The notes under the pieces are model-generated. The model worked only from the letters and a program-made list of their open reading frames with translations. It searched no databases and had not been told where the DNA came from. From Ramicandelaber brevisporus (taxonomy: Eukaryota > Kickxellomycota > Ramicandelaberales > Ramicandelaberaceae), in assembly GCA_025201865.1 (NCBI GenBank), contig MU603116.1:1-19765 (forward strand): DNA of 19,765 nt. The letters run 5' to 3'. Of the stretch, positions 1-8,203 are shown in pieces. How positions within the stretch are numbered: the first letter of the stretch is position 1; every line of letters starts with the position of its first letter. Both the position numbers and the translations under genes were made by a program.

Positions 1-1370
1 AGAGCAGAGCAGAGCAGAGTAGAAAAGAGGTGCATTGATCCGCAAAAAGTGAAACGCTCTTGTGAACTCACTGAGTGAATTGGGCATCAGAAGAAGGAGA
101 AGGCGATTGAATATTGAGACAGTCTGATTGATATATATATATACAGAGTTTGAGAAGAGGATCAGGCGTTGTCCCGATAAACAACAGCAACGGCAGAAAC
201 AACAACAGCAATCGCGAGACAGGATATAGATTGTAAACGTACTCTATATTGGAAACTGAGCAATGGATGCGTCAGCTGATGGAAAGAAATAGGATGACAA
301 TAGTGTTTGGTGCGCGAGTTAAAATGTGGGTGACGCAAGAAGTAGTGTGAATAAACGAGAGGGAAAGAATGCGTGAGACGCTGGCTGGCTGGTTTGCTGG
401 TTTGCTGGCTGACTTGCCAGAGATTCTGTTATTTTCGAGTTGCGAGATCACGGAAACTGCAGCAACCAAAATGTTGGAATCAATACCGGAATAGATGATG
501 ACAATGTCAGCGATGGGAGTAGTAATAGCAGTAGGGCCAAATGAGCGCAGATGAGTAAAAAGAATGGATGCAGGCTGGAGTCGGATTAGCGGCAGGCTCC
601 AATGCACTGTCACTGAATGAAAAGAGGATGTGGTGGGAGTTGGGCGAAAGACAGCTGTCGAGGCACTTTCTTTTGTTCAACACGTTCAGAAAGGGCAATC
701 CCTTACAGAACCGATGATGGTTGATTGAGGTGCACACACAATTCACGTGGGGGAAAAGAAGAAGAAGACAGACGAGTATCTGCGATGGAGGTCGATGTTG
801 TTGTATTAAAGAAAAGAGTGCGTCACGAGCGAAAGCAGGGTGCTGTGTACACAGACTCGAGTAAGCGTGCTCGCAAAGTTGGTTCTGTTGCTGTTGACAC
901 TTGCTAATTTCTGATTGGTCAACCACACTTGCAGTCTCCACAAGAAAAAAAAATAGAAATTTTTTGGCATCCTCGGAGTTTTTGCCGGTGTCGGCCATTG
1001 TGTGTGTTTCGACTCTGAGGGTGTTCGTTCCCACGCTAGCAAGGAAGAGAGCATTTGAACATCCTTTAACGTACTGCGAATATACTGCTAATAAAGAGAA
1101 GAGAAGAGGGAGGGAAGAGAAGAAAACGCGCGATGTTGAAGCGTACCAGCCAGTCTCGCTAACAGGCAGTGCTGATCGGATGTGTGTTTCTGCTACTGTT
1201 GCTGTTGCTCTCTCGCGGTGGCGGTTTGTTTGTTCCACATCCTCAGTCTTCCGTCTCCGATCCCGCCGATACAGTCGCAGCCTTTTCGTCCCACTTTGTC
1301 CCACTTCGTTTCGTTCCACTTCGTTTTTTTTTCTTATTCAAGCTCAGTCCAGCTAGATCAGCCAAACGAG
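1..1370. other. Non-coding upstream region of the aminodeoxychorismate synthase gene
   Basis: I find no convincing coding region here. The first 900 bases are purine-rich on the + strand and hold short low-complexity tracts: AGAGC repeats at 1-20 and CTGG/TTTG repeats at 381-411. The last 150 bases before the downstream ATG are pyrimidine-rich, with three copies of CCACTT(T/C)GT between about 1291 and 1325, a composition common in fungal promoters and 5' leaders. A 270-codon frame on the minus strand (507-1319) overlaps this region but resembles no family and follows the base skew. I read the stretch as promoter plus 5' UTR, possibly with the end of a neighbour's regulatory region at the far left. 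Confidence 0.5.
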
Positions 1371-4130
1371 ATGCCAGAGCAGGCGCCGTTGCTATCAATG
1401 ACAACCTCTACTTCGACTAACAACAGCAACAGCAACATCAGCAGCGGTAGTAGCAACAGCGGTGGTGGTGGCGGCGGTGGTTGGGATGAGCAACACCAGC
1501 AGATTAGTTCTTCAAACTTGGCCAAGCTGCGAGTTCTCATTATCGACAACTACGACTCGTACACTCTCAACCTGGTCAACCTCTGGACAACCAGTATCAA
1601 TCTGACCGAGCAGCAGCTCCCGTACCACAAATCAACCGCCCTCAACGCCGACGAGCTCGCGTCTCATCAAATTGCTGTGATTCGAAACGATCAGTTCTCA
1701 TGGGATGTCTTGAGAGACTCAATTCTGCCCCATTTCGATTGCTGTGTCTTGTCGCCTGGTCCAGGCGAGCCATCGAATCCGGCTGATTTTGGACTGTGTG
1801 GACCGCTGATTGAAGAGTTTGGATCGCAAATACCAATATTTGGAATATGCCTGGGATTCCAAGGCATTGTCAGTGGATTGGGAGGAAAGATTATAAAAGC
1901 CGATAGACCAATGCATGGATTGGTGAGAAGAGTGTATGCAGACACTGAGGCAAAGTTGATGAGGAATGTGCCATCTCCGTTCAGCGTTGTTAGATATCAT
2001 TCATTGGTTGCTGATTTGGAGACTCTGCCGAGCGAACTGCGTCCATTGGCATGGGGTGTGGATGTTGATGCTGTTGATGACAAAGTAGGACAGAATGAGT
2101 CGACAGCATTCAGACGGGCAGGTGAGGCTGGCAGCAGAGCGTTGATGGCTGTGGCTCATCAGTCGTATCCGCTGGTTGGTGTGCAGTTCCATCCAGAGAG
2201 TGTATCAACTGAATTTGGCGCAGATTTGATGCGGAACTTCCTGGGAATGGCATACAGCTTCTGGACGTTCCAAGAGCCACTTCGGTTCAAGACAAGACAG
2301 GACGCGGCGATTCCTGACGATATCCTTGCAGTAATTCACAGCAGCGATACTATAACACCATCCTCGGCCAATGTCTTGCAGCTGCTGCACCATTCAAAGC
2401 CAGCCGTCAGTGTCACCATCCAGCAGGTTCATTCTGGTGGTAAATTGAACATGTCGGAAGTGTATGAACGTGTGTTTGGCCCAAACTGCACTGCTTCATT
2501 CTGGATGGACAGCGCTCGCAACAATGAGGTGCAGAATCTTGGCCGATTCTCAATCATGGGCGGCATCTCGCCAAGCAGTGGTGCCTCCATTCGGTACACA
2601 GTTGCTTCTAAGCGACTGACTGTAGAGCGCATTGGCTATTCAAGCGCTGACCAACAACAGCAACAACAACAGCAGCAGCAGCAGCAGCACTTGCTGGATA
2701 AGACGCTCGGTAGTGGGAATAGCCGCACATTCTGGGACTGGCTTGACACATTCTCAGCGCTAGTGAAGATTGATGATTCGAATGTGCCCCGTCCTCTGTA
2801 CTTTGGGTACCGTGGTGGTCTTGTCGGCTACATTGGCTATGAATTGCGTGCAGAGTCGTTGCCAGGATATCATCATGCATCGTCCATTCCAGCCTCACCT
2901 CATGGCACACCAGATGCAGCGTTAATGTTTGTTAACGACAGTCTGGTGTATGACCATGCAACTGGTGATCTGTATGCCGTTTGCTTGTCAAGCAACTCTC
3001 CTCGCTCGGCATGGCCCGCAGAGTGGCAATGGGCAGCTGATATCATTCGCTCGACTGCATCTGCTCGTGATTGGATTGCAAAGGTCACTGATACAATCGA
3101 ATCAGATGTGTCATCGGCAGCTTCATCAAAGGCAAACTCGCCAAGTCTTGACACACCTCTGACATCTGCACTGACTCATGAAGACATTGCATGCGCCGCC
3201 GCTCTGTCATCAGCTGAGTACCAAACAGCGGTGTCTCGCGTCCAGCACTTCATCTCACTCGGCGAAACATACGAAGCCAACATGACTACACAGTGTCGCT
3301 GGGATATCTCGCATCGCCCAATCCGCTCCAATCAAGATGCACTTCAGCTCTACAAGTTGTTCCGCGCGGCAAATCCAGCTCCATTTGCGGGACTCTTCCA
3401 CTGGAGCGACACCAATCTCACCATTTGCTGCACATCTCCAGAGCGATTCATCAAGATTGGAATGAACGTGGCTGAAACAAAGCGAGTGGCTGAGATGAAA
3501 CCAATCAAAGGCACTGCGCCTCGCGTTTATCAAGCTCTGGGGAAAGGTAAACGAGTGATTGATATCGAAGCTGATCAATTGGTCGCTCAGGAACTTCAGT
3601 CAAACATTAAAGAACGCGCCGAGAACTTGATGATTGTGGATTTGGTGCGACATGATCTGACTGCAGTTTGCAAACCGTCATCTGTCATTGTTCCTTGGCT
3701 AATGACAATCGAGTCCTATGAGACTGTGCACCAACTTGTATCTGTTGTGACGGGCGAGGTTCAGCCTGCTCAAAGCAATGTTCGTGTACTGCAGCGCTGC
3801 TTCCCGCCTGGCTCAATGACTGGCGCTCCCAAATTGCGCACAGTTGAGATATTGGACGATCTCGAATCCGCCAACAATGTTTCTGGTGCAAAATTGCCAG
3901 GTCGTCGTGGAGTGTACTCTGGATGCGTTGGATACTTTTCATTGTGTGGACAGGCTGCCGATTGGAGTGTGGTCATTCGAACTGCGGTTGTGGAAGATAG
4001 CGGCACCAAGCTGTCCGTGGGTGCGGGTGGCGCTGTAACCATCTTGTCATCGCCGAAGGCAGAATACGATGAGATGATTGAAAAGGCTCTGTCTTTGTCT
4101 CGCGGTCTGGCTGGATGGCTTTCCAACTAA
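1371..4130 (+). CDS. ABZ1: Bifunctional aminodeoxychorismate synthase (fused PabA-PabB)
   Basis: This enzyme makes 4-amino-4-deoxychorismate from chorismate and glutamine, the step committing chorismate to p-aminobenzoate and folate. The protein has 919 residues. After a Ser/Asn/Gly-rich leader (about 1-50) comes a class I glutamine amidotransferase domain (53-295) with the Cys160 nucleophile in FGICLGFQ and the His274/Glu276 pair in FHPES. The PabB half follows: an N-terminal region from about 345, GYIGYEL at 486-492, and a chorismate-binding domain from about 615 to the end. The PIKGT motif (Lys713) is the signature that separates PabB from anthranilate synthase, which has PIAGT. DLVRHDL, FPPGSMTGAPK and GAGGAVTILS are also intact. 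A 12-residue polyglutamine run (428-439) sits in the PabB N-terminal half. The ATG at 1371 was chosen because the open frame continues upstream only to a GTG at 1182, with low-complexity sequence. Yeast Abz1 is about 790 residues; the extra length is in the leader and linkers. No intron is visible. Confidence 0.96.
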   Translation: MPEQAPLLSMTTSTSTNNSNSNISSGSSNSGGGGGGGWDEQHQQISSSNLAKLRVLIIDNYDSYTLNLVNLWTTSINLTEQQLPYHKSTALNADELASHQIAVIRNDQFSWDVLRDSILPHFDCCVLSPGPGEPSNPADFGLCGPLIEEFGSQIPIFGICLGFQGIVSGLGGKIIKADRPMHGLVRRVYADTEAKLMRNVPSPFSVVRYHSLVADLETLPSELRPLAWGVDVDAVDDKVGQNESTAFRRAGEAGSRALMAVAHQSYPLVGVQFHPESVSTEFGADLMRNFLGMAYSFWTFQEPLRFKTRQDAAIPDDILAVIHSSDTITPSSANVLQLLHHSKPAVSVTIQQVHSGGKLNMSEVYERVFGPNCTASFWMDSARNNEVQNLGRFSIMGGISPSSGASIRYTVASKRLTVERIGYSSADQQQQQQQQQQQQHLLDKTLGSGNSRTFWDWLDTFSALVKIDDSNVPRPLYFGYRGGLVGYIGYELRAESLPGYHHASSIPASPHGTPDAALMFVNDSLVYDHATGDLYAVCLSSNSPRSAWPAEWQWAADIIRSTASARDWIAKVTDTIESDVSSAASSKANSPSLDTPLTSALTHEDIACAAALSSAEYQTAVSRVQHFISLGETYEANMTTQCRWDISHRPIRSNQDALQLYKLFRAANPAPFAGLFHWSDTNLTICCTSPERFIKIGMNVAETKRVAEMKPIKGTAPRVYQALGKGKRVIDIEADQLVAQELQSNIKERAENLMIVDLVRHDLTAVCKPSSVIVPWLMTIESYETVHQLVSVVTGEVQPAQSNVRVLQRCFPPGSMTGAPKLRTVEILDDLESANNVSGAKLPGRRGVYSGCVGYFSLCGQAADWSVVIRTAVVEDSGTKLSVGAGGAVTILSSPKAEYDEMIEKALSLSRGLAGWLSN

Positions 4131-4145
4131 AGTCAACTATACTTA

Positions 4146-4151
4146 AATAAA
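4146..4151 (+). terminator. Candidate polyadenylation signal AATAAA
   Basis: AATAAA lies 15 bases past the stop codon of the aminodeoxychorismate synthase gene and before the convergent SepSecS gene. This is the expected place for a short 3' UTR signal. Confidence 0.5.
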
Positions 4152-4227
4152 CTCTATCTTTCTCTTCTTCTTTCACTCTTTTACTCTGCCATTGGACACT
4201 TGTTAAATTAACTCTATTAACTTATCT

Positions 4228-4233
4228 TTTATT
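4228..4233 (-). terminator. Candidate polyadenylation signal (minus strand) for SepSecS
   Basis: TTTATT on the plus strand reads AATAAA on the minus strand, about 80 bases past the SepSecS stop. The (ATT)n tract lies between the stop and this signal, so it would be transcribed in the SepSecS 3' UTR. Confidence 0.4.
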
Positions 4234-4241
4234 TAAAACAA

Positions 4242-4242
<1 letters not shown>

Positions 4243-4282
<40 letters not shown>
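4243..4282. repeat. (ATT)13 microsatellite
   Basis: About 13 uninterrupted ATT units lie in the 183 bp between two convergent genes, followed by an imperfect AGT/ATT tail to about 4303. The tract is likely length-variable between strains. Confidence 0.9.
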
Positions 4283-4313
4283 GCAGTAGTATTATTATTA
4301 GTACTGGTAGTAT

Positions 4314-5837
4314 CTATAAAGCGGTTGATTGCTGAGTAAACTTAGTTAGAGTCGATGAGAGCCGTTCCGCAAACACGTCAATCTCATTGGATGTCATTCC
4401 AATTCCCGCAGCCGCAGTCAGATATGGACATGAACGAACATCCTCACCATTGTCATCACTGGAATGAGATGCTGGTTTGTAGCAATCAGTGTGTGCGCCA
4501 TAGTTACGGAATGCTAGTGAATCTCCAATCGTTTTGATGGCATCTGGCGCGACGTCAACCACTCTTGCGCCAGAAACTCCTCTGCTAAACAACATTGACC
4601 CAATGAACGACATTGACTTGTTGTCGTCATCTCTTCGCAGTCCTTTCAATGACAATGCAATCGACACATCATTTCTCGGCGTTTCCAAGACCAAAAGCCC
4701 ATATTTATCAGCAACACTTACCAGTGCACTCTTCAATTTTACATACATTTCCGCTCTTTCCTCCACTAGCCTTTTGTATCCATTTGCACCCAGTCCTAAT
4801 AATGTTATAAACAAGTCCATTATCGGCGCCATTGACGCTCTACCCGGATACATTTTGCCAACAGCCTCCACAGTCTCCTTCAATGGACCACACACCAGCG
4901 CTCCGCCAACTGGCACCCCAAAGTTCTTGTCTGTGCTCTGCACAAATAAATCGACTCGCTTACCCTTTGCACCAGCCGAAGCATTGATAAGATTGGTGCA
5001 GGTTGAACTAGAGACACCGTATGCATTGTTAACAATGTGAGGAATGCCAAACTCATGACACAGTGTGGATATTTCAGGAATGGAATCAGGAACTCGAGGC
5101 GCAAAGCACGAAGTCGTGGAAAGAATACAAACAATGGATGATGGCCCGCCTAAAGACTCGATGGCTGAGCGGACAGAACCCATGTTTGTCCGTAATGCAT
5201 CACCGACGTGAACTGGTTCAACAACAATAGGAGTATATCCAGCAGTGACTATTGACTTGAGGCAAGTGCGCTGATCGATTCTCGGCCAAATTACATACCT
5301 TGGTCTCTCAACATTGCCACCATGTTGCTTTTGCAGTGCTTTGAATCGCAAATCAGCAACTGCTCTAATACAAAGAGTCAATGTCATCCCAGTTGCCATT
5401 GGAAACACCAGTCCACCACCCTTTACACTCGGTTTACTATACCCTGCAACCTTCATCGCATCCACCGCCATCAAATTTGTCAATCTTTGCATCAGCACAC
5501 TTCCGGTAGCTTTCGGTTGCTGTTCACCAATGTCTCCCGATCTGCCAATTCCATGTGCAGCAAATCGATGTCTTCGCGATATAATTGAGCTGAATACACG
5601 AGCCTCGCGCTCACCAACACCGACATTGGCCGCAAAGTTGTTGCTATCGAGAGAAGAGAGCTCGGAAAGAAGCCATTCAATGTCACAGTCCGGCCAGCCT
5701 TCGCGGGGCAGATTGCGCTGAGAGAGCAAAGTGCGTAAGCGGGATGAACGCTGCGACGGACCTTGCTGGACAGAGAGATCAAGTAGACCAGGATTGTCCA
5801 ACAACGTGGCGGCCAGCGCAAGACAGTCAGAATCCAT
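4314..5837 (-). CDS. SEPSECS: O-phosphoseryl-tRNA(Sec) selenium transferase (SepSecS, SLA/LP)
   Basis: This PLP enzyme converts phosphoseryl-tRNA(Sec) to selenocysteinyl-tRNA(Sec) using selenophosphate, the last step of eukaryotic and archaeal selenocysteine synthesis. The protein has 507 residues against about 501 in human. Family motifs are present in order: LDSNNF and GVGEREAR (Arg77), HGIGRSGD (Arg99, Ser100), QPKATG (Gln107), MATGMTLTLC, WPRIDQ, STTSCFAPRVPD, PHIVNNAYGV, the PLP lysine in DKNFGVPVGG (Lys304) and MYPGRAS (Arg333). These line up with human Arg75, Arg97, Ser98, Gln105, Lys284 and Arg313 at constant offsets, so the catalytic and phosphate-binding residues look intact. The ATG at 5837 follows an A-rich leader with A at -3. 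The frame is unbroken. It converges on the aminodeoxychorismate synthase gene and is divergent from the lipase. The assignment is firm; that the host uses selenocysteine is inference, since no other Sec gene lies in the window. Confidence 0.96.
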   Translation of the reverse strand: MDSDCLALAATLLDNPGLLDLSVQQGPSQRSSRLRTLLSQRNLPREGWPDCDIEWLLSELSSLDSNNFAANVGVGEREARVFSSIISRRHRFAAHGIGRSGDIGEQQPKATGSVLMQRLTNLMAVDAMKVAGYSKPSVKGGGLVFPMATGMTLTLCIRAVADLRFKALQKQHGGNVERPRYVIWPRIDQRTCLKSIVTAGYTPIVVEPVHVGDALRTNMGSVRSAIESLGGPSSIVCILSTTSCFAPRVPDSIPEISTLCHEFGIPHIVNNAYGVSSSTCTNLINASAGAKGKRVDLFVQSTDKNFGVPVGGALVCGPLKETVEAVGKMYPGRASMAPIMDLFITLLGLGANGYKRLVEERAEMYVKLKSALVSVADKYGLLVLETPRNDVSIALSLKGLRRDDDNKSMSFIGSMLFSRGVSGARVVDVAPDAIKTIGDSLAFRNYGAHTDCYKPASHSSDDNGEDVRSCPYLTAAAGIGMTSNEIDVFAERLSSTLTKFTQQSTAL

Positions 5838-6286
5838 TTTTTGTTTTTGTTTTTTGTTTTTTTGCAGCAGTTGTCGCTCCGTCGTTTGTTTAGTTTGTTT
5901 GTTTTGTTTTGTTTTTTCTTTATTGGTGGTGGTCTAATTTTGGCTCACATTGGTGTGCACGGACTAACTCACATTCCCCTCCTCTCCCCCATTTCGAGTA
6001 TATCCTACTCTCCATGATGTAATAGTATACTGGTAGATTACCGGGTTGTAATGACTGCGGCTGATCCGCAGCTTGGCACTCGTAATTAAACCATGCGGGT
6101 TCACAGTACTGTTGAAATGGAAAGATTGGATGCTGCTTACGTGTATAGTTCCCCAGACCGACAAAGATGAGAGCCAAGAAAAGCCTCAAGCCTCGTTCCC
6201 ATTTTTAATTCCTCTCTTCTGTGCCTTTTTTCTTGTCCTCCCGTCCTTTCGCTCTTTCCGATGGTGCAAAGGAAACCTCGTGAGCT

Positions 6287-6311
6287 CTTTTCTTTTCTTT
6301 TCTTTTCTTTT
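6287..6311. repeat. (CTTTT)5 microsatellite
   Basis: Five tandem CTTTT units lie inside a longer pyrimidine tract about 55-80 bp upstream of the lipase TATA box. Confidence 0.85.
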
Positions 6312-6364
6312 CTTGTCTTTCTACTGCGAAAGATTGCACGTTCGCACTTCACTTTCTTCAATTC

Positions 6365-6370
6365 TATAAA
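6365..6370 (+). promoter_or_regulatory. TATA box of the lipase gene
   Basis: TATAAA lies 134 bp before the lipase ATG, downstream of a CTTTT-rich pyrimidine tract. Position and context fit a core promoter with a leader of roughly 100 bases. Confidence 0.5.
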
Positions 6371-6498
6371 TGTCATCGTTCAGACGAGTCTCGTCCAAGT
6401 TCATGTCCTCATCCTCCTCCTCTTTCGAAGCACTCAACACTGTACAGTAACATCACAATAGACACTCATTAACCCCCCCACTTTTGCACCCATCCCCG

Positions 6499-7593
6499 AT
6501 GCCATCAAAGGACGTTGACCCCACTATTCTCACCGACCCAAAGCTGCTCAAGCAGATACGCACGTATGCGGCTTATGCAGTTGCTGCGTACGTTGACTAT
6601 GACGACAACAAGTGGTACGAGCTCCCTGCTTCCCAAGGCTTCACCTCCAACACTGTCCTTCTCGGCACATTCCACAACCACATCCCCTCCTCCGACGGCT
6701 ACGTTGCTGTCAACACTGTCAGCAAGACCATCATTCTTGCATTTCGAGGCAGCCAAAGCTTTACATCGTTTTTGCAGGATGCAGTAGTGATCAAGCACGA
6801 TTATCCAAAGAATGTCGAGGGAAGCGAGGTTCACTCTGGATTTCTGGCAGCGTACAAATCAGTTGACGAGGATGTCATTCCGCTGGTAAAGGATGCGATA
6901 AAGAAGTATCCTGGATACGAGTTGGTGTGCGTTGGGCATTCATTAGGCGGCGCACAGGCTCTGTTGGCTGCGCTCGACATTTACAGCCGAGTGACAACTA
7001 CGGAAACGACTACTACTTCGACAACAGCAATTGCAACAGCAGTTCCAGAACCAGGTGGGTTCAAACATGTCATGACAAAGACTACAACCACAGCGATAAT
7101 TGTGCATCAGACATTGCCAATCAGTGTCTTCACGTATGGTATGCCGCGAGTTGGCAATGCTGAATTTGCCACCTATGTCAACTCTCTCTTTAGTTTGCCA
7201 GTTTACCGCGTTGTGCAGCATCGAGATGCCGTTCCTCGGATGCCAATGCGCGATGAATGGGGCTACGTTCACTGCGACGGCGAGATCTGGCTCGATCCAT
7301 CTACAGATGAACTACGAGCGATGAAGACGTACGGCCCAGAGGGATGTGATGAGGATCCCGATGGAATTGCATCGGTGCCACGCGTGAAATTGTCGGTGAA
7401 TGATCACACGAACTATCTTGGATTTAACCACGATGTGCCGGATGATGAGAGCAGAAAGACGTATCCGGACGAAGTTGGAACGGAGTTGCCATTTGGACAG
7501 GCAAGACCATCGATGAATGTGCGATCAGTGAAGCGACGCAAAGTGGAGAAAGTAAATGGGAAGCAACATACTGATACGAATGGCGATGTGTAA
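6499..7593 (+). CDS. Class 3 (alpha/beta-hydrolase) lipase-like protein, no signal peptide
   Basis: A 364-residue protein of the fungal lipase class 3 fold, expected to hydrolyse acylglycerols. The oxyanion strand AFRGSQS is at 81-87, the nucleophile elbow GHSLGGA at 146-152 (Ser148), the catalytic Asp in HRDAVPRMP (Asp243) and the catalytic His in NDHTNYLG (His303). YGMPRVGN at 213-220 is also typical. A Thr/Ala-rich insertion (about 165-200) interrupts the fold after the elbow helix. The tail carries a basic cluster, KRRKVEK (345-351). Secreted relatives such as Rhizomucor lipase start with a signal peptide; this one begins MPSKDVDPT with none, so it is probably intracellular. The ATG at 6499 is the first in frame; upstream there is only a TTG. 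The TAA stop overlaps an AATAAA (7592-7597). The true substrate is unknown. Confidence 0.93.
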   Translation: MPSKDVDPTILTDPKLLKQIRTYAAYAVAAYVDYDDNKWYELPASQGFTSNTVLLGTFHNHIPSSDGYVAVNTVSKTIILAFRGSQSFTSFLQDAVVIKHDYPKNVEGSEVHSGFLAAYKSVDEDVIPLVKDAIKKYPGYELVCVGHSLGGAQALLAALDIYSRVTTTETTTTSTTAIATAVPEPGGFKHVMTKTTTTAIIVHQTLPISVFTYGMPRVGNAEFATYVNSLFSLPVYRVVQHRDAVPRMPMRDEWGYVHCDGEIWLDPSTDELRAMKTYGPEGCDEDPDGIASVPRVKLSVNDHTNYLGFNHDVPDDESRKTYPDEVGTELPFGQARPSMNVRSVKRRKVEKVNGKQHTDTNGDV

Positions 7594-7597
7594 TAAA
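7592..7597 (+). terminator. AATAAA overlapping the lipase stop codon
   Basis: The last two bases of the TAA stop are the first two of an AATAAA hexamer. It could serve as polyadenylation signal with an extremely short 3' UTR, or be coincidental. Confidence 0.35.
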
Positions 7598-7966
7598 ACA
7601 AATTAACTCTCCATTTTAAATGAAATATGTTGAATCGTATAGTTGATAGTTTGTGAGTGAATGAGTGAGTGAGTGAGTGAGTGGGTGAGTGAGTGCTCAG
7701 GGGATATCAGGGGGAATACCCACGGCTGAGGATACCTCCACCACTACTACACCTTCAAGACCCAGACCCATATCCTTCAAGCGTGAACCCGTGTGCATCA
7801 TTGAGGAGTGTTTCCAGACCCATATCCTTCATCGCATGCCACTCGAAAAAGAAAGACTTATAGAGCAGCGATGATCTCGTTCAAACTTCACTTGCAACTT
7901 CTGGCCACGCCAAGCGCATTCTCACTCTCTTCAGCATTCAGCACACTTTGCATACTCTGCACAGCA
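7594..7966. other. Intergenic region with GTGA repeat and a 17-nt direct repeat
   Basis: No gene is visible. The stretch holds the tetranucleotide tract listed separately and two identical 17-mers, CAGACCCATATCCTTCA, at 7763-7779 and 7815-7831 (52 bp apart). The right part must contain the promoter of the small secreted peptide at 7967. Confidence 0.5.
7653..7696. repeat. (GTGA)n tetranucleotide tract
   Basis: About ten GTGA/GAGT units with single-base interruptions (GTGAATGA, GTGGGTGA) lie about 60 bp after the lipase stop. Confidence 0.8.
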
Positions 7967-8203
7967 ATGAACTTCACACTGCTCTTGTTTCTGGTTATCC
8001 TGTTCATCACTAACTTGACCAACATCAGCCAGGTCGACGCTCGCCCCATTCCACATCCAGAACCGACGGCAAAGGCAGCAGCGCGTCCAATTTTCTTCCT
8101 TGCTCCGATTTTCGCTAAGATGGCGGCAGATATCAAGGCGAAGAATGATGCACAGCGAGCTGCGACGGCGGTGACAAGAATCTTTGGGAGCAAGCGACCA
8201 TAA
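7967..8203 (+). CDS. Small secreted basic peptide, no cysteine in the mature part
   Basis: I do not recognise a family. The 78-residue product begins MNFTLLLFLVILFITNLTN, a strong hydrophobic signal peptide with a plausible cleavage after QVDA (residues 22-25). The mature part of about 53 residues begins RPIPHPEP, has no cysteine, and contains a segment (about 42-78) rich in Ala, Lys and Arg that could form an amphipathic helix, ending FGSKRP. An upstream in-frame ATG at 7871 would give 110 residues with the hydrophobic segment internal; I prefer 7967 because it puts the signal at the N-terminus. It lies in the same direction as the next gene, another secreted peptide. The short length leaves some doubt, but signal plus clean stop support a real gene. 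Confidence 0.6.
   Translation: MNFTLLLFLVILFITNLTNISQVDARPIPHPEPTAKAAARPIFFLAPIFAKMAADIKAKNDAQRAATAVTRIFGSKRP

Larger units (their letters stand above)
5838..6498. promoter_or_regulatory. Divergent promoter region between SepSecS and the lipase
   Basis: This 661 bp gap separates two head-to-head genes. Next to SepSecS it is T/G-rich on the plus strand (5838-5921), giving that gene an A-rich leader. A perfect 6 bp inverted repeat, CTGCGG-CTGAT-CCGCAG, lies at 6055-6071. A pyrimidine tract with five CTTTT units (6287-6311) precedes the lipase TATA box. A minus-strand frame without an ATG (5920-6204) is described in the findings. Confidence 0.55.

Noticed and set aside
507-1319. 270-codon frame on the minus strand upstream of the aminodeoxychorismate synthase gene
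   Set aside because: It has no family resemblance and low-complexity composition (Ser, Cys, Phe runs). It follows the strand purine/pyrimidine skew, and overlaps the likely promoter of the real gene.
1182-1370. N-terminal extension of aminodeoxychorismate synthase
   Set aside because: The frame is open but starts at a GTG, has no ATG, and encodes Cys/Phe/Ser-rich leader-like sequence. The ATG at 1371 is the first usable start.
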